Part shown: positions 1 through 9,359 of the stretch, in pieces
Layout: each line of letters begins with the position of its first letter
Numbering within the stretch: the first letter of the stretch is position 1
NCBI GenBank assembly: GCA_946493765.1
Contig: CAMMAZ010000016.1
Location: 1 to 44,796, forward strand
Reading direction: 5' to 3'
DNA from: an uncultured Clostridia bacterium
Lineage (GTDB): Bacteria; Bacillota; Clostridia; Oscillospirales; Acutalibacteraceae
DNA: 44,796 bases
Translations under genes and position numbers: made by a program
Notes under the pieces: generated by a model
The model's database searches: none
What the model saw: only the letters and a program-made list of their open reading frames with translations
Told to the model about the DNA's origin: nothing

Positions 1-80
1 ATTTTATCTACCATAGGGTGTTTTTGTACTGTCCGTACAAATTGGGGCAGTTCAATCAAAACAGTCGGGGTTTTGGCTTT

Positions 81-998
81 TTAATTGTTCACACCGTGAT
101 GGCAGGGTTTGGAATAAGGTGTTAGCGCTTTGAAACTATATCCTTTGGATTTTAAAAATTCAATGATAGAAGGCAGTGCGTCCACCGTTGTGTCCTTTGC
201 AGCGGTATCGTGCATTAAGATCACAAGATTTTTTTGGTTATAGTAGGTATTTTTAACGTTGTTGATCAGCCGGCTTGCCGGAATGTTGTTACCGTCTGCG
301 TCGCCGGAATCACAGTTCCAGTCAAAATACTGGTAACCTTTATCCTGTACCTTTTTTGTCAGCACCGTCATAATGCCGCGACAATAACTTTTGCTGATCG
401 TGTTGCTGGATCCACCGGGAAACCGAATAATTTTCGATTCCACACCGGTTTGATTTTTGACAAGATCGCTGATTTTTTTCAGGTCCTTAAAATAGGCATC
501 CACGCTGGAATAAACCGTAGGGTAATCATGGGAATAGGTGTGCAGCGCGATGGCGTGTCCTTCGTCGACAATATTTTTCATGTATTGTGTTTTGCCGTTA
601 GCGGTCACAAAGAAGGTAGCTTTTGCGTTATATTTTTTTAAAATTTTCAGGATTTTCAGTGTGTTGTCCGACGGTCCGTCGTCAAAGGTCAGATAACAGA
701 CTTTTCCTGCGCTTTGCGGATTGGCTGCCGCTTGACTGACTTGTGTGATTTGCGGCGCAAGCGAGAGCACCTGTTCTTTTTGATTGCCTGCTCGGTTGGA
801 AATTTTTTGCACAGCGGTATGATTTTCGTTCAGTTGCTTTTCAAGATTTTCAATCTCGCCCGACCGTCGGTCTGCAGCAGCATTATACTGTGCGCTCATG
901 GCAAGGCAACTGGAAACTGACAGTGCTGTTAAAACAGCAGCGGTGATGATGGAAATCAACATTCTGATCTTCAGCCCAGACTTTTTTCTGTTTTCCAT
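81..998 (-). CDS. Membrane-anchored polysaccharide deacetylase (CE4/NodB family)
   Basis: This 305-residue protein has a short basic N-terminus, one hydrophobic segment at about residues 12-32 (uncleaved anchor or signal peptide) and a charged, probably coiled stretch at 45-70. A NodB-type domain follows, with TFDDGP at 104-109, the metal-binding HTYSH at 153-157, RFPGG at 192-196 and LMHD at 261-264. These are the CE4 catalytic motifs, so an outer-surface, metal-dependent N-deacetylase acting on peptidoglycan or another N-acetylated glycan is likely; the substrate is inferred. The start at 998 follows an AAGGA about 10 bases upstream; an upstream in-frame start at 1040 has no comparable site. 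Divergent from the dockerin gene. Confidence 0.88.
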   Translation of the reverse strand: MENRKKSGLKIRMLISIITAAVLTALSVSSCLAMSAQYNAAADRRSGEIENLEKQLNENHTAVQKISNRAGNQKEQVLSLAPQITQVSQAAANPQSAGKVCYLTFDDGPSDNTLKILKILKKYNAKATFFVTANGKTQYMKNIVDEGHAIALHTYSHDYPTVYSSVDAYFKDLKKISDLVKNQTGVESKIIRFPGGSSNTISKSYCRGIMTVLTKKVQDKGYQYFDWNCDSGDADGNNIPASRLINNVKNTYYNQKNLVILMHDTAAKDTTVDALPSIIEFLKSKGYSFKALTPYSKPCHHGVNN

Positions 999-1249
999 TT
1001 TTAGCACGTCCTTTTTCCTTTTCAGTTTAGTATAACACAAGCTTTGACAAAATAAAAGATTTTTTTATATCAGAATATTACATAGCTGTCATTCGTTTTT
1101 TATCTATATTTAACCTTTCTCTTGAAAGCAATTTTTAAAATATTCAAAAAACTTGAAAATCTAAAACTTCAAAACAGCATTAAAATGCATAAAAAACACA
1201 ATAAAATTGAATGCAAATTAGCGGGATCTACATTTTTGGCAACGAATGG
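999..1249. other. AT-rich divergent intergenic region
   Basis: This non-coding stretch separates the divergent CE4 and dockerin genes. It is strongly AT-rich, carries runs of A and T, and contains the minus-strand extended -10 near 1030. I see no conserved RNA fold or reading frame in it. Confidence 0.6.
1029..1037 (-). promoter_or_regulatory. Extended -10 promoter for the CE4 gene
   Basis: On the minus strand TGT directly precedes TATACT, an extended -10 element about 30 bases before the start codon at 998. No good -35 box lies 17 bases upstream. Confidence 0.4.
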
Positions 1250-1278
1250 TTGACGAACATGTCCAATTATGATATACT
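1250..1278 (+). promoter_or_regulatory. Sigma-A promoter of the dockerin gene
   Basis: TTGACG at 1250-1255 and TATACT at 1273-1278 are separated by 17 bases, a near-consensus housekeeping promoter that ends 33 bases before the start codon. Confidence 0.75.
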
Positions 1279-1311
1279 TTAAATCAAGCTAATTAGAAAG
1301 AGGTTAAAACC

Positions 1312-1710
1312 ATGAGAAAGATACAAAAATTGATGGCATTGGTTGTTGCGGTGGCTTTGGTAGCTGCCTGCGCCGCTGTTTCTGCTTTTGCATTAAATCA
1401 AACGGTGGAATCTCCGGAATCGCCGATCGAAACACCGATTGAAACGCCGGATGAGCCAAGCATCGAAACACCGGTGGATCTGAGTAAATTGGGTGATGCT
1501 AATAACGATGGCAAAGTCACCGTTTCCGATGTCATGGAAATTCGCAAAACGGTTGCTGAGTTGGATGCCAATATCGTTTTGGAATATGCAGATGTCAATC
1601 GGGACGGTAAAGTCACTGTTGCTGACGTTATGTATGTCAGAATGTATGTCGCGGAACTGATCGACTCTTTTGAAAACCTGGGCAATGTTGAAACGCCGGA
1701 TGTGGCATAA
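1312..1710 (+). CDS. Small secreted orphan dockerin protein
   Basis: This 132-residue protein has a signal peptide (about residues 1-28), a Pro/Glu/Thr-rich linker made of short repeats (ESP, ETP; 33-56) and a type I dockerin. The two Ca2+-binding loops are D62-N64-D66...D73 and D94-N96-D98...D105, each followed by a helix ending in VAEL. It has no catalytic domain, so it is a dockerin on a linker. Dockerins plug into cohesin modules of scaffoldins; what this one would tether is unknown. AGAGG lies about 10 bases before the ATG. It has its own promoter and terminator, so it is monocistronic. It could be a truncated cellulosomal protein, but its secretion signal and regulation are intact. Confidence 0.85.
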   Translation: MRKIQKLMALVVAVALVAACAAVSAFALNQTVESPESPIETPIETPDEPSIETPVDLSKLGDANNDGKVTVSDVMEIRKTVAELDANIVLEYADVNRDGKVTVADVMYVRMYVAELIDSFENLGNVETPDVA

Positions 1711-1729
1711 CAAAAATAGTGAATGGTGA

Positions 1730-1766
1730 AATAAGCCCCGCGGAAAATCCGCGGGGCTTATTTTTT
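1730..1766 (+). terminator. Rho-independent terminator after the dockerin gene
   Basis: A 15-bp GC-rich stem (1730-1744 with 1748-1762) with a 3-base loop leads into TTTTTT. Confidence 0.9.
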
Positions 1767-1794
1767 AAATGAAATCAGATTTATCCGGTGCTTT

Positions 1795-2748
1795 TCACAG
1801 AATGCCTTCAAAATCAAAATGCGGAATATAACGGTCGCTGGCGCTGTCCCGTTCCTGCAAATAACCGTCAAATCCGAGCGCACTTGCTGCGTCACAAACC
1901 TTTTGATATTCAAAGGTCGTGATTTTGCTGTTAATGGGGGAAATTCCTTTAGCGCGGCCACAGGGCAGATATTGCGACATCAAACTCAATAAAAAAGCCT
2001 TTTCTCCAAAAATGTCATGCAGCTGCCGCAGAATTTCGATGGAATCCCGATAGGTGCCCGGCATGACCAGATGCCGCACAATAACACCGCTTTTTAACAA
2101 TCCATCCTGTTGTTTTGGCGCGCCGGTTTGCCGGTACATTTCTTTTAAAGCAGCAAGCGCTTTTTCAAAATAATCCGCCGCTGAAAAATATTTTGCTGTC
2201 AAAGCCGGGGCATAATATTTGATATCCGGCATATAAATATCCACATATCCGGCAAGCATCTGAATCGTCTGAACCGATTCGTAGCCGCCGCAGTTGAAAA
2301 GAACCGGGACCTGCAATTGCGGCTTTGCAAGCTTTAACGCTTTGATAACCAACGGCACGTAAGGCGTCGCAGAAACCAGATTGATGTTATGCGCGCCGGA
2401 CGCCTGCAAATGCAGAAAAATTTCGCAGAGTCTTTGAGGCGTGATCAAAATCCCTTTTCCCAAATGGGAGATTTCTTCGTTTTGGCAAAACGGGCATTGC
2501 AGCTGGCAGTGGGAGAAAAAGACCGCGCCGGAACCGTTTGTTCCACTGATACAGGGCTCTTCCCACAGATGCAGGCAGGCTTTGGCTGCCTTGATCTGCG
2601 CGGGCGCGCCGCAAAATCCTACCGTTTCATAGCGGTTGACGCCGCATTGCCGCGGACACAGCGTGCAGCTGCTGAAAATATCTTTTTTCATGTTATGCTT
2701 GATTTCCCCTTTAACATTCAAAAAAAGAGGCAATGCACGATCATGCAC
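1795..2748 (-). CDS. PflX-like radical SAM protein (COG1313 type)
   Basis: This 317-residue protein has the radical SAM cluster motif in the activase spacing C81-x3-C85-x2-C88 (CQLQCPFCQN). A Cys-rich N-terminal segment (C28, C31, C35, C46) precedes it, as in uncharacterised PflX-type relatives of pyruvate formate-lyase activating enzyme. The Fe-S/SAM chemistry is well supported; the substrate is unknown. The GTG at 2748 has AAGGAG six bases upstream and is preferred; an internal ATG at 2691 has a weaker, more distant GGGG. The gene stands alone, with its own promoter. Confidence 0.85.
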   Translation of the reverse strand: MHDRALPLFLNVKGEIKHNMKKDIFSSCTLCPRQCGVNRYETVGFCGAPAQIKAAKACLHLWEEPCISGTNGSGAVFFSHCQLQCPFCQNEEISHLGKGILITPQRLCEIFLHLQASGAHNINLVSATPYVPLVIKALKLAKPQLQVPVLFNCGGYESVQTIQMLAGYVDIYMPDIKYYAPALTAKYFSAADYFEKALAALKEMYRQTGAPKQQDGLLKSGVIVRHLVMPGTYRDSIEILRQLHDIFGEKAFLLSLMSQYLPCGRAKGISPINSKITTFEYQKVCDAASALGFDGYLQERDSASDRYIPHFDFEGIL

Positions 2749-2767
2749 TGTTTTCTCCTTTTCATTT

Positions 2768-2795
2768 ATTATAACAAAAAATAAAAAAATTGCAA
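2768..2795 (-). promoter_or_regulatory. Promoter of the PflX-like gene
   Basis: On the minus strand TTGCAA (2790-2795) and TATAAT (2768-2773) are spaced by 16 bases, just upstream of the AAGGAG and GTG start. Confidence 0.6.
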
Positions 2796-2901
2796 TTTAG
2801 GGCTTAAAAAACGGACAAGAGTATGCTATGATAATAAAAACAGAATAAGCGTTTTGATGAATGGTCAATTCAACAGTCACTTTGGAAGGACGGAAAATAG
2901 A

Positions 2902-3831
2902 ATGGAAAATAAAAAGGGTGTATTTGCGCCGGTGCTGTTTGTTTTGTTTTTGGCAGTGGTGATTTGTTTTACTGCCGTGACAATCTACCGCACACCGGTG
3001 GAAGTCACGACAGTTACCGCCGGAAATTATCCGGGAAACCTGATGAACGGCGGGCATTTTTTAAATGATAACGGCGTGTTGTTTTATTCTGTACCGGGAG
3101 AGACAGGGATCTATTCTTGTGAAACGAACGGGAGCGATAACGAAAAAATCAACAGCACCGCAAGCGGTTATTTGCAGGTGGTAGGCAAAAACCAATATTA
3201 TTATCAAAAGGGGGACGCACTGGCGGTCTGCAATTATGACGGCACAGGGGAAAAGGAGATTTTATCTTATGCCAAACAACCTCTGGTTGTCGGCGGAACG
3301 GTTTATTATCTGGATGTATCCGGCGAACTTTGCAAATATTCTTTAAAATATGAGAAATCAACAAATCTGGGTGTTTTTCCGGCCGGACAGTTTTTGGTTT
3401 ACAGTCAGACGGTCTATTATCTCGATGATGAGAAAAATATCCGAACCTGTTCACTGACCGGTGAAGAAGATCGGCTGTTTTATGAAGCAAATGTCGATCG
3501 GTTCATGATCTACGGACAGTACATCTACTATATTGCAGATGGGCAGCTGTTCTCCCTGCAGATGACCACCGAAACACTGTTTGCCAACAAGATCACCGCC
3601 GCTACATCCTTTGCGATCTGGGATAAATATGTGATTTTCAATAACAACGGCTTTTATTATGCCGACATGAACGAGTTGGTCAATAATTCGCAGTATCAGC
3701 CGAAGAAATTATATGCGGAAGATTGCAGGGGACTAAGCGTTGACGGGGAAGACCGTTTTTACTTTTTTAATCCGGACAATCGGCTGTGCACGCTGCAAAT
3801 CGACGGATCCGGACTCACGGTCTTAAACTGA
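2902..3831 (+). CDS. Membrane-anchored beta-propeller-like protein (DUF5050-like)
   Basis: This 309-residue protein has one N-terminal transmembrane segment (about residues 9-32). Behind it is an extracytoplasmic region of repeated blocks of the form xxYYY...G-x-L-x-x, such as QYYYQKGDAL, TVYYLDVSGEL and YIYYIADGQL. That pattern is typical of DUF5050/low-density-lipoprotein-receptor-like beta-propellers in Clostridia. The role is unknown; binding or sensing at the cell surface is inference. The ATG at 2902 follows GGAAGG; an in-frame start at 2854 is possible but lacks a clear ribosome site. It is closely followed by the HAD gene (10-base gap), suggesting one operon of three genes. Confidence 0.7.
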   Translation: MENKKGVFAPVLFVLFLAVVICFTAVTIYRTPVEVTTVTAGNYPGNLMNGGHFLNDNGVLFYSVPGETGIYSCETNGSDNEKINSTASGYLQVVGKNQYYYQKGDALAVCNYDGTGEKEILSYAKQPLVVGGTVYYLDVSGELCKYSLKYEKSTNLGVFPAGQFLVYSQTVYYLDDEKNIRTCSLTGEEDRLFYEANVDRFMIYGQYIYYIADGQLFSLQMTTETLFANKITAATSFAIWDKYVIFNNNGFYYADMNELVNNSQYQPKKLYAEDCRGLSVDGEDRFYFFNPDNRLCTLQIDGSGLTVLN

Positions 3832-3841
3832 GGAGCATGCA

Positions 3842-4498
3842 ATGGAACTGAAAAATAAAAAATATATCTTTTTTGACCTGGATGGCACGGTGATCGATTC
3901 CAAGCCGGGGGTGTTTGCATCGCTGCGGTATGCGTTTGAAAGGATGCAGCTGTCGGATTTGACAGACGCGCAGCTCATGCCGTTTTTAGGTCCGCCGTTG
4001 ATGGAATCTTTTGCACATTTTTGCGGACTGGATGAACAAAGCGCCAAGCAGGCTTACGCTTATTTCAGTGATTTTTATGCCAAACAGGGTGTTGGAATGA
4101 ATACCCTGTTTGCCGGGGTGGAATTAGCGGTGAAAACGCTTTTTGAAAACGGAAAATCCATTTTTCTTGCCACCTCGAAAAATGAAAAGCATGCGGCGCG
4201 GATTTTGGAGGATCATCATCTGGCGCAGTATTTTACCGATATCAGCGGTGCGGTGCTGGCGGAAAACCGCTCCAAAAAAATTGAGGTGCTGCAGCACGCC
4301 ATGCGCAAAAACCGGATCACGCAGCGGAAAAAGTGTCTGATGATCGGCGACAGGAAATATGATATAGCGGGGGCAAAGCTTGCCGGCATCAGCGCGGCCG
4401 GCGTGTTATACGGCTACGGCAGCCGGCAAGAGCTTATGGATGCCGGTGCGGATGTGCTGTTTGAAACCGCGGATGATATTGTTAAATGTTTGATTTAA
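3842..4498 (+). CDS. HAD-family phosphatase (phosphoglycolate phosphatase-like)
   Basis: This 218-residue protein has all four HAD motifs: FDLDGT with nucleophile D12 and D14, T111-S112 in FLATSK, K145, and GDRKYD with D170 and D174. An alpha-helical cap lies between motifs I and II, as in subfamily IA enzymes (Gph/PpaX). It probably dephosphorylates a small phosphometabolite in the cytoplasm; PpaX-like pyrophosphatase or phosphoglycolate activity cannot be told apart by reading. GAGGAG lies six bases before the ATG. It sits between two propeller-like genes and two genes upstream of inorganic pyrophosphatase. Confidence 0.88.
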   Translation: MELKNKKYIFFDLDGTVIDSKPGVFASLRYAFERMQLSDLTDAQLMPFLGPPLMESFAHFCGLDEQSAKQAYAYFSDFYAKQGVGMNTLFAGVELAVKTLFENGKSIFLATSKNEKHAARILEDHHLAQYFTDISGAVLAENRSKKIEVLQHAMRKNRITQRKKCLMIGDRKYDIAGAKLAGISAAGVLYGYGSRQELMDAGADVLFETADDIVKCLI

Positions 4499-4511
4499 AG
4501 GATGAAAGACG

Positions 4512-5189
4512 ATGAAAAAAATTTATGGTGAAGGCGTCGTTTCGATGTTGCCCAGCAGCAGGGGATTTGTGTTCACAACGTTGCAGACCGAATCGGAAAA
4601 CGATACCAAAGGCGTCGTTTCTTTCCGGCAATACAATTTTGATACCGGGAAAACAGAATTGATGACAAAAAGTGTGTATTTGCTGCATAAATTCGGCAAT
4701 CAATACGAATCATTTATTGCAGGCGTTGAGGACTATGTCTATTGCCGCACCGTGCAGCTGCCGGACGCGCGTATGCTTTTGGTGCATATTGACGGAAACG
4801 CCTGCCTGCTTGCTGCCGACGGTACAGTCAAATGGGAAGGCAGCCTTAAATATAAAGGGTTTGCGCCATCGGACACCATAGGCGACGGGGATGCGATCTG
4901 GTGCGCGTATCCGGAAAGCAACGCCGTGATTAAATACGGCGTCAAACTGATGCGGCAGGAGTTCAGGATCAGTACCGGCGCATCCGGCGGTATTTTAGAG
5001 CCGACCGGCCTTTATCAATCCGGCGACAGTTTGGTGATGACGTCCGGCGCCGACGGCGTTATCAAAAGCATTGATCTGGACGATTTTCATGTGGAAACGA
5101 TCGCAGAATTTGGCGAACCGGTTTATCAGTATTTGAAAATCGATTCCAATGAGATCGTACATGCGAAATCCGGTATTTACCGGTTGTAA
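4512..5189 (+). CDS. Hypothetical protein, likely cytoplasmic beta-propeller
   Basis: This 225-residue protein has no signal peptide or membrane segment. It has several short beta-rich repeats with a closing D/G-G motif, such as IDGNACLLAADGTVKWEG and SGADGVIKSIDLDDF, recalling the PQQ/NHL type of propeller blade. I do not recognise the family. AAAGGA lies 9 bases before the ATG. The 13-base gap after the HAD gene suggests co-transcription. It may be a cytoplasmic counterpart of the anchored propeller protein two genes upstream (inference). Confidence 0.6.
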   Translation: MKKIYGEGVVSMLPSSRGFVFTTLQTESENDTKGVVSFRQYNFDTGKTELMTKSVYLLHKFGNQYESFIAGVEDYVYCRTVQLPDARMLLVHIDGNACLLAADGTVKWEGSLKYKGFAPSDTIGDGDAIWCAYPESNAVIKYGVKLMRQEFRISTGASGGILEPTGLYQSGDSLVMTSGADGVIKSIDLDDFHVETIAEFGEPVYQYLKIDSNEIVHAKSGIYRL

Positions 5190-5197
5190 TTCAAAAA

Positions 5198-5214
5198 CAA
5201 CCGCTGTGCGGTTG
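5198..5214 (+). other. Small hairpin between propeller gene and ppa
   Basis: CAACCGC and GCGGTTG form a 7-bp stem with a TGT loop, nine bases after the stop codon. No T-run follows, so it is a weak pause or mRNA-end structure rather than a clear terminator. Confidence 0.4.
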
Positions 5215-5245
5215 CATGAAAAAATAAGCAAAAGGAGTAGTCGTT

Positions 5246-5782
5246 GTGATGAGAAACATTTGGCATGATATTGATCCGCACCGCATTACCCCGGAACGGT
5301 TCAGCGCAGTCATCGAGATTTCCAAAGGCGGGAAAAACAAATATGAGCTGGATAAAGAAACCGGCCTGCTGCGGCTGGACAGGGTGCTGTATACCTCGAC
5401 CCATTATCCTGCAAATTACGGACTGATTCCCAGAACCTATGCCGACGATCACGACCCGCTGGATGTTCTGGTGCTCTGCCAAGAGGAGATCGTTCCGTTA
5501 ACGTTGGTGGAATGCAAACCGATCGGCGTTTTGTTTATGAGCGACGGCAAATCCAATGATGAAAAAATTATCGCAGTGCCTTTAAAAGACCCGACTTACA
5601 ATTGTTACGACAGCATTTATCAGCTTCCAAAACATATTTATGATGAAATTTCCAACTTTTTTGAGGTATATAAGGCGTTGGAAAATGTGAAAACGGAAGT
5701 CAAAGAAGTTTTGGGATTTGATGCAGCGGTTAAGGTTATTCAGGCAAGCATGGATCATTATAATGAAAAATTCGGAAAATAA
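5246..5782 (+). CDS. ppa: Inorganic pyrophosphatase, family I
   Basis: This 178-residue soluble enzyme hydrolyses PPi to phosphate and so drives nucleotide-, tRNA- and polysaccharide-forming reactions. Visible family I residues are E24, K30 and E34 in the EISKGGKNKYE block, YPANYG at 54-59, the metal-binding D-D-H-D-P-L-D segment at 67-73 and DEKIIAVPLKD near 105-115. Length fits bacterial family I enzymes. AAGGAG lies 8 bases before GTG 5246 and 11 before the adjacent in-frame ATG 5249; either could be used. Confidence 0.93.
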   Translation: MMRNIWHDIDPHRITPERFSAVIEISKGGKNKYELDKETGLLRLDRVLYTSTHYPANYGLIPRTYADDHDPLDVLVLCQEEIVPLTLVECKPIGVLFMSDGKSNDEKIIAVPLKDPTYNCYDSIYQLPKHIYDEISNFFEVYKALENVKTEVKEVLGFDAAVKVIQASMDHYNEKFGK

Positions 5783-5918
5783 TCTTCCTGTTTTTAGAAA
5801 ATCGGTCCTTGCATAACACAGCTTTCTTTGAAAATAATAAAAGTGTACAAAAGAATGCAAAGCGCTGTTGTTTTGCGTTGTTTTGCACAGGGTATATTTT
5901 TAAAGGAGTTGAAAATGC

Positions 5919-6086
5919 ATGGATAATTGCAAAGCCAACCATTGTATCGCATGTACTGTGGTTTCCTGCAAAAATCATTGTGATACAGAGGATTACTGCG
6001 CGCTGGATAAGATCACGGTCGGCACACATGAAACCCATCCTTCGATGGATCAGTGCACAGACTGCCTGTCCTTTGAAGCAAAATAA
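5919..6086 (+). CDS. DUF1540 small Cys-rich protein
   Basis: This 55-residue protein reads MDNCKANHCIAC then TVVSCKNHC, a central CALDKITVG and a final CTDCLSF. The spacing of cysteines and the I-x-V core match the DUF1540 family of small, probably metal-binding proteins found in spore-forming Firmicutes. AAAGGAG lies 10 bases before the ATG at 5919; an ATG five bases upstream runs into a stop after three codons. A strong terminator follows directly, so it is a short separate transcript or the end of the ppa one. Function unknown. Confidence 0.82.
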   Translation: MDNCKANHCIACTVVSCKNHCDTEDYCALDKITVGTHETHPSMDQCTDCLSFEAK

Positions 6087-6100
6087 CACAATCTTCGCAA

Positions 6101-6132
6101 AACAACGCCGTGCATGCACGGCGTTGTTTTTT
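6101..6132 (+). terminator. Rho-independent terminator after the DUF1540 gene
   Basis: A near-perfect palindrome centred at 6114/6115 (arms about 6101-6112 and 6117-6128) ends in TTTTTT. Confidence 0.9.
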
Positions 6133-6168
6133 GCCTTGGGAGCATAAAAAAAGACTCGTTTTCATATC

Positions 6169-6194
6169 GTTAAAGGAAAGAACATGCCTTTAAC
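6169..6194 (+). promoter_or_regulatory. Leader hairpin before the P-type ATPase
   Basis: GTTAAAGG (6169-6176) and CCTTTAAC (6187-6194) form an 8-bp stem with a 10-base loop, ending 13 bases before the ribosome site of the ATPase. I see no match to a known metal riboswitch. Confidence 0.3.
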
Positions 6195-6218
6195 GTGCAG
6201 GGAAAAGGAGTCAATGCG

Positions 6219-8825
<2,607 letters not shown>

Positions 8826-8884
8826 TTGTTCGGTCGTTTAACGATATATGAAATCATAAATCCACGCAATTCCATATTTTCTGC

Positions 8885-8913
8885 TTGACTTTTGCCGCGT
8901 TCATCAGTATAAT
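8885..8913 (+). promoter_or_regulatory. Promoter of tRNA-Leu
   Basis: TTGACT (8885-8890) and TATAAT (8908-8913) with 17-base spacing lie just upstream of the tRNA. Confidence 0.88.
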
Positions 8914-8934
8914 AATTGAATGTAGGCAAATCAA

Positions 8935-9022
8935 GCCGCTGTGGCGGAACTGGCAGACGCCCGGGACTTAAAATCCCGTGGGTGAATAACCCGTACCGGT
9001 TCGATTCCGGTCAGCGGCACCA
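8935..9022 (+). tRNA. tRNA-Leu (anticodon UAA), CCA encoded
   Basis: The 88-base sequence folds as a class II tRNA. The 7-bp acceptor GCCGCTG/CAGCGGC, the anticodon arm CGGGA-CTTAAAA-TCCCG with anticodon TAA, a long variable arm and a GGTTCGATTCC T-arm are all visible, followed by A and CCA. It has its own promoter and terminator. Confidence 0.97.
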
Positions 9023-9023
9023 C

Positions 9024-9061
9024 GTCGCCGCAAGCTATATATCGCTTGCGGCGACTTTTTT
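9024..9061 (+). terminator. Terminator of tRNA-Leu
   Basis: A 12-bp stem (9024-9035 with 9044-9055) with an 8-base loop ends in TTTTTT, beginning two bases after the CCA end. Confidence 0.93.
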
Positions 9062-9103
9062 CACAAAAGTCACCGGCGCGCTCATTTCGCTGCGTCTCCT
9101 TTT

Positions 9104-9187
9104 CCGCAAAAGGTCACGTTCACATCGGCTAACGGCTTGTAAACGCGCCGTTTTCACGCCGATTTGTTCACTACCAACCTTTTGCGG
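9104..9187. repeat. Nested long inverted repeat in non-coding DNA
   Basis: Outer arms CCGCAAAAGGT (9104-9114) and ACCTTTTGCGG (9177-9187) are perfect complements. Inside them ATCGGC (9124-9129) pairs with GCCGAT (9158-9163) and AACGGC (9131-9136) with GCCGTT (9147-9152). A copy of the left end (one mismatch in 21) recurs at 9271-9291. The remaining bases of 9062-9314 carry no credible gene. This could be a structured RNA or the remains of a dispersed repeat. Confidence 0.6.
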
Positions 9188-9270
9188 GTTTAAATCTTCA
9201 CACAAATATCAGGATGACATCTCTTTTGCAACCGCCTTTCATGTCGAGGTCAAGTTCTCTTTGTCCCTTC

Positions 9271-9291
9271 TTTCCGCAAAAGATCACGTTC
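9271..9291. repeat. Second copy of the inverted-repeat arm
   Basis: The 21 bases match 9101-9121 with a single G/A change, 170 bases apart in direct orientation. Confidence 0.6.
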
Positions 9292-9314
9292 GCGCCGTAT
9301 GTCTGAAAACAAAT

Positions 9315-9356
9315 AAAAACCGTCGTTTATTCCTGTTCGGATAAACGGCGGTTTTT
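9315..9356 (-). terminator. Terminator of the URO-D-like gene
   Basis: Arms 9315-9330 and 9341-9356 form a 16-bp stem with one wobble pair. On the minus strand it ends in TTTTT just after the stop codon. The symmetrical A/T flanks could make it bidirectional. Confidence 0.88.
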
Positions 9357-9359
9357 CAA

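Noticed and set aside
1-80. Terminator of the CE4 gene
   Set aside because: Short complementary arms (TTGTAC/GTACAA near 24-40 and CAAAAC/GTTTTG near 55-78) are visible, but neither leads into a convincing T-run.
6133-6218. yybP-ykoY manganese riboswitch before the P-type ATPase
   Set aside because: The short leader has only an 8-bp hairpin and lacks the conserved riboswitch core.
8916-9344. 142-codon open frame through tRNA-Leu and the following repeat region
   Set aside because: It would translate a tRNA, a terminator and inverted repeats; no ribosome site and no domain.
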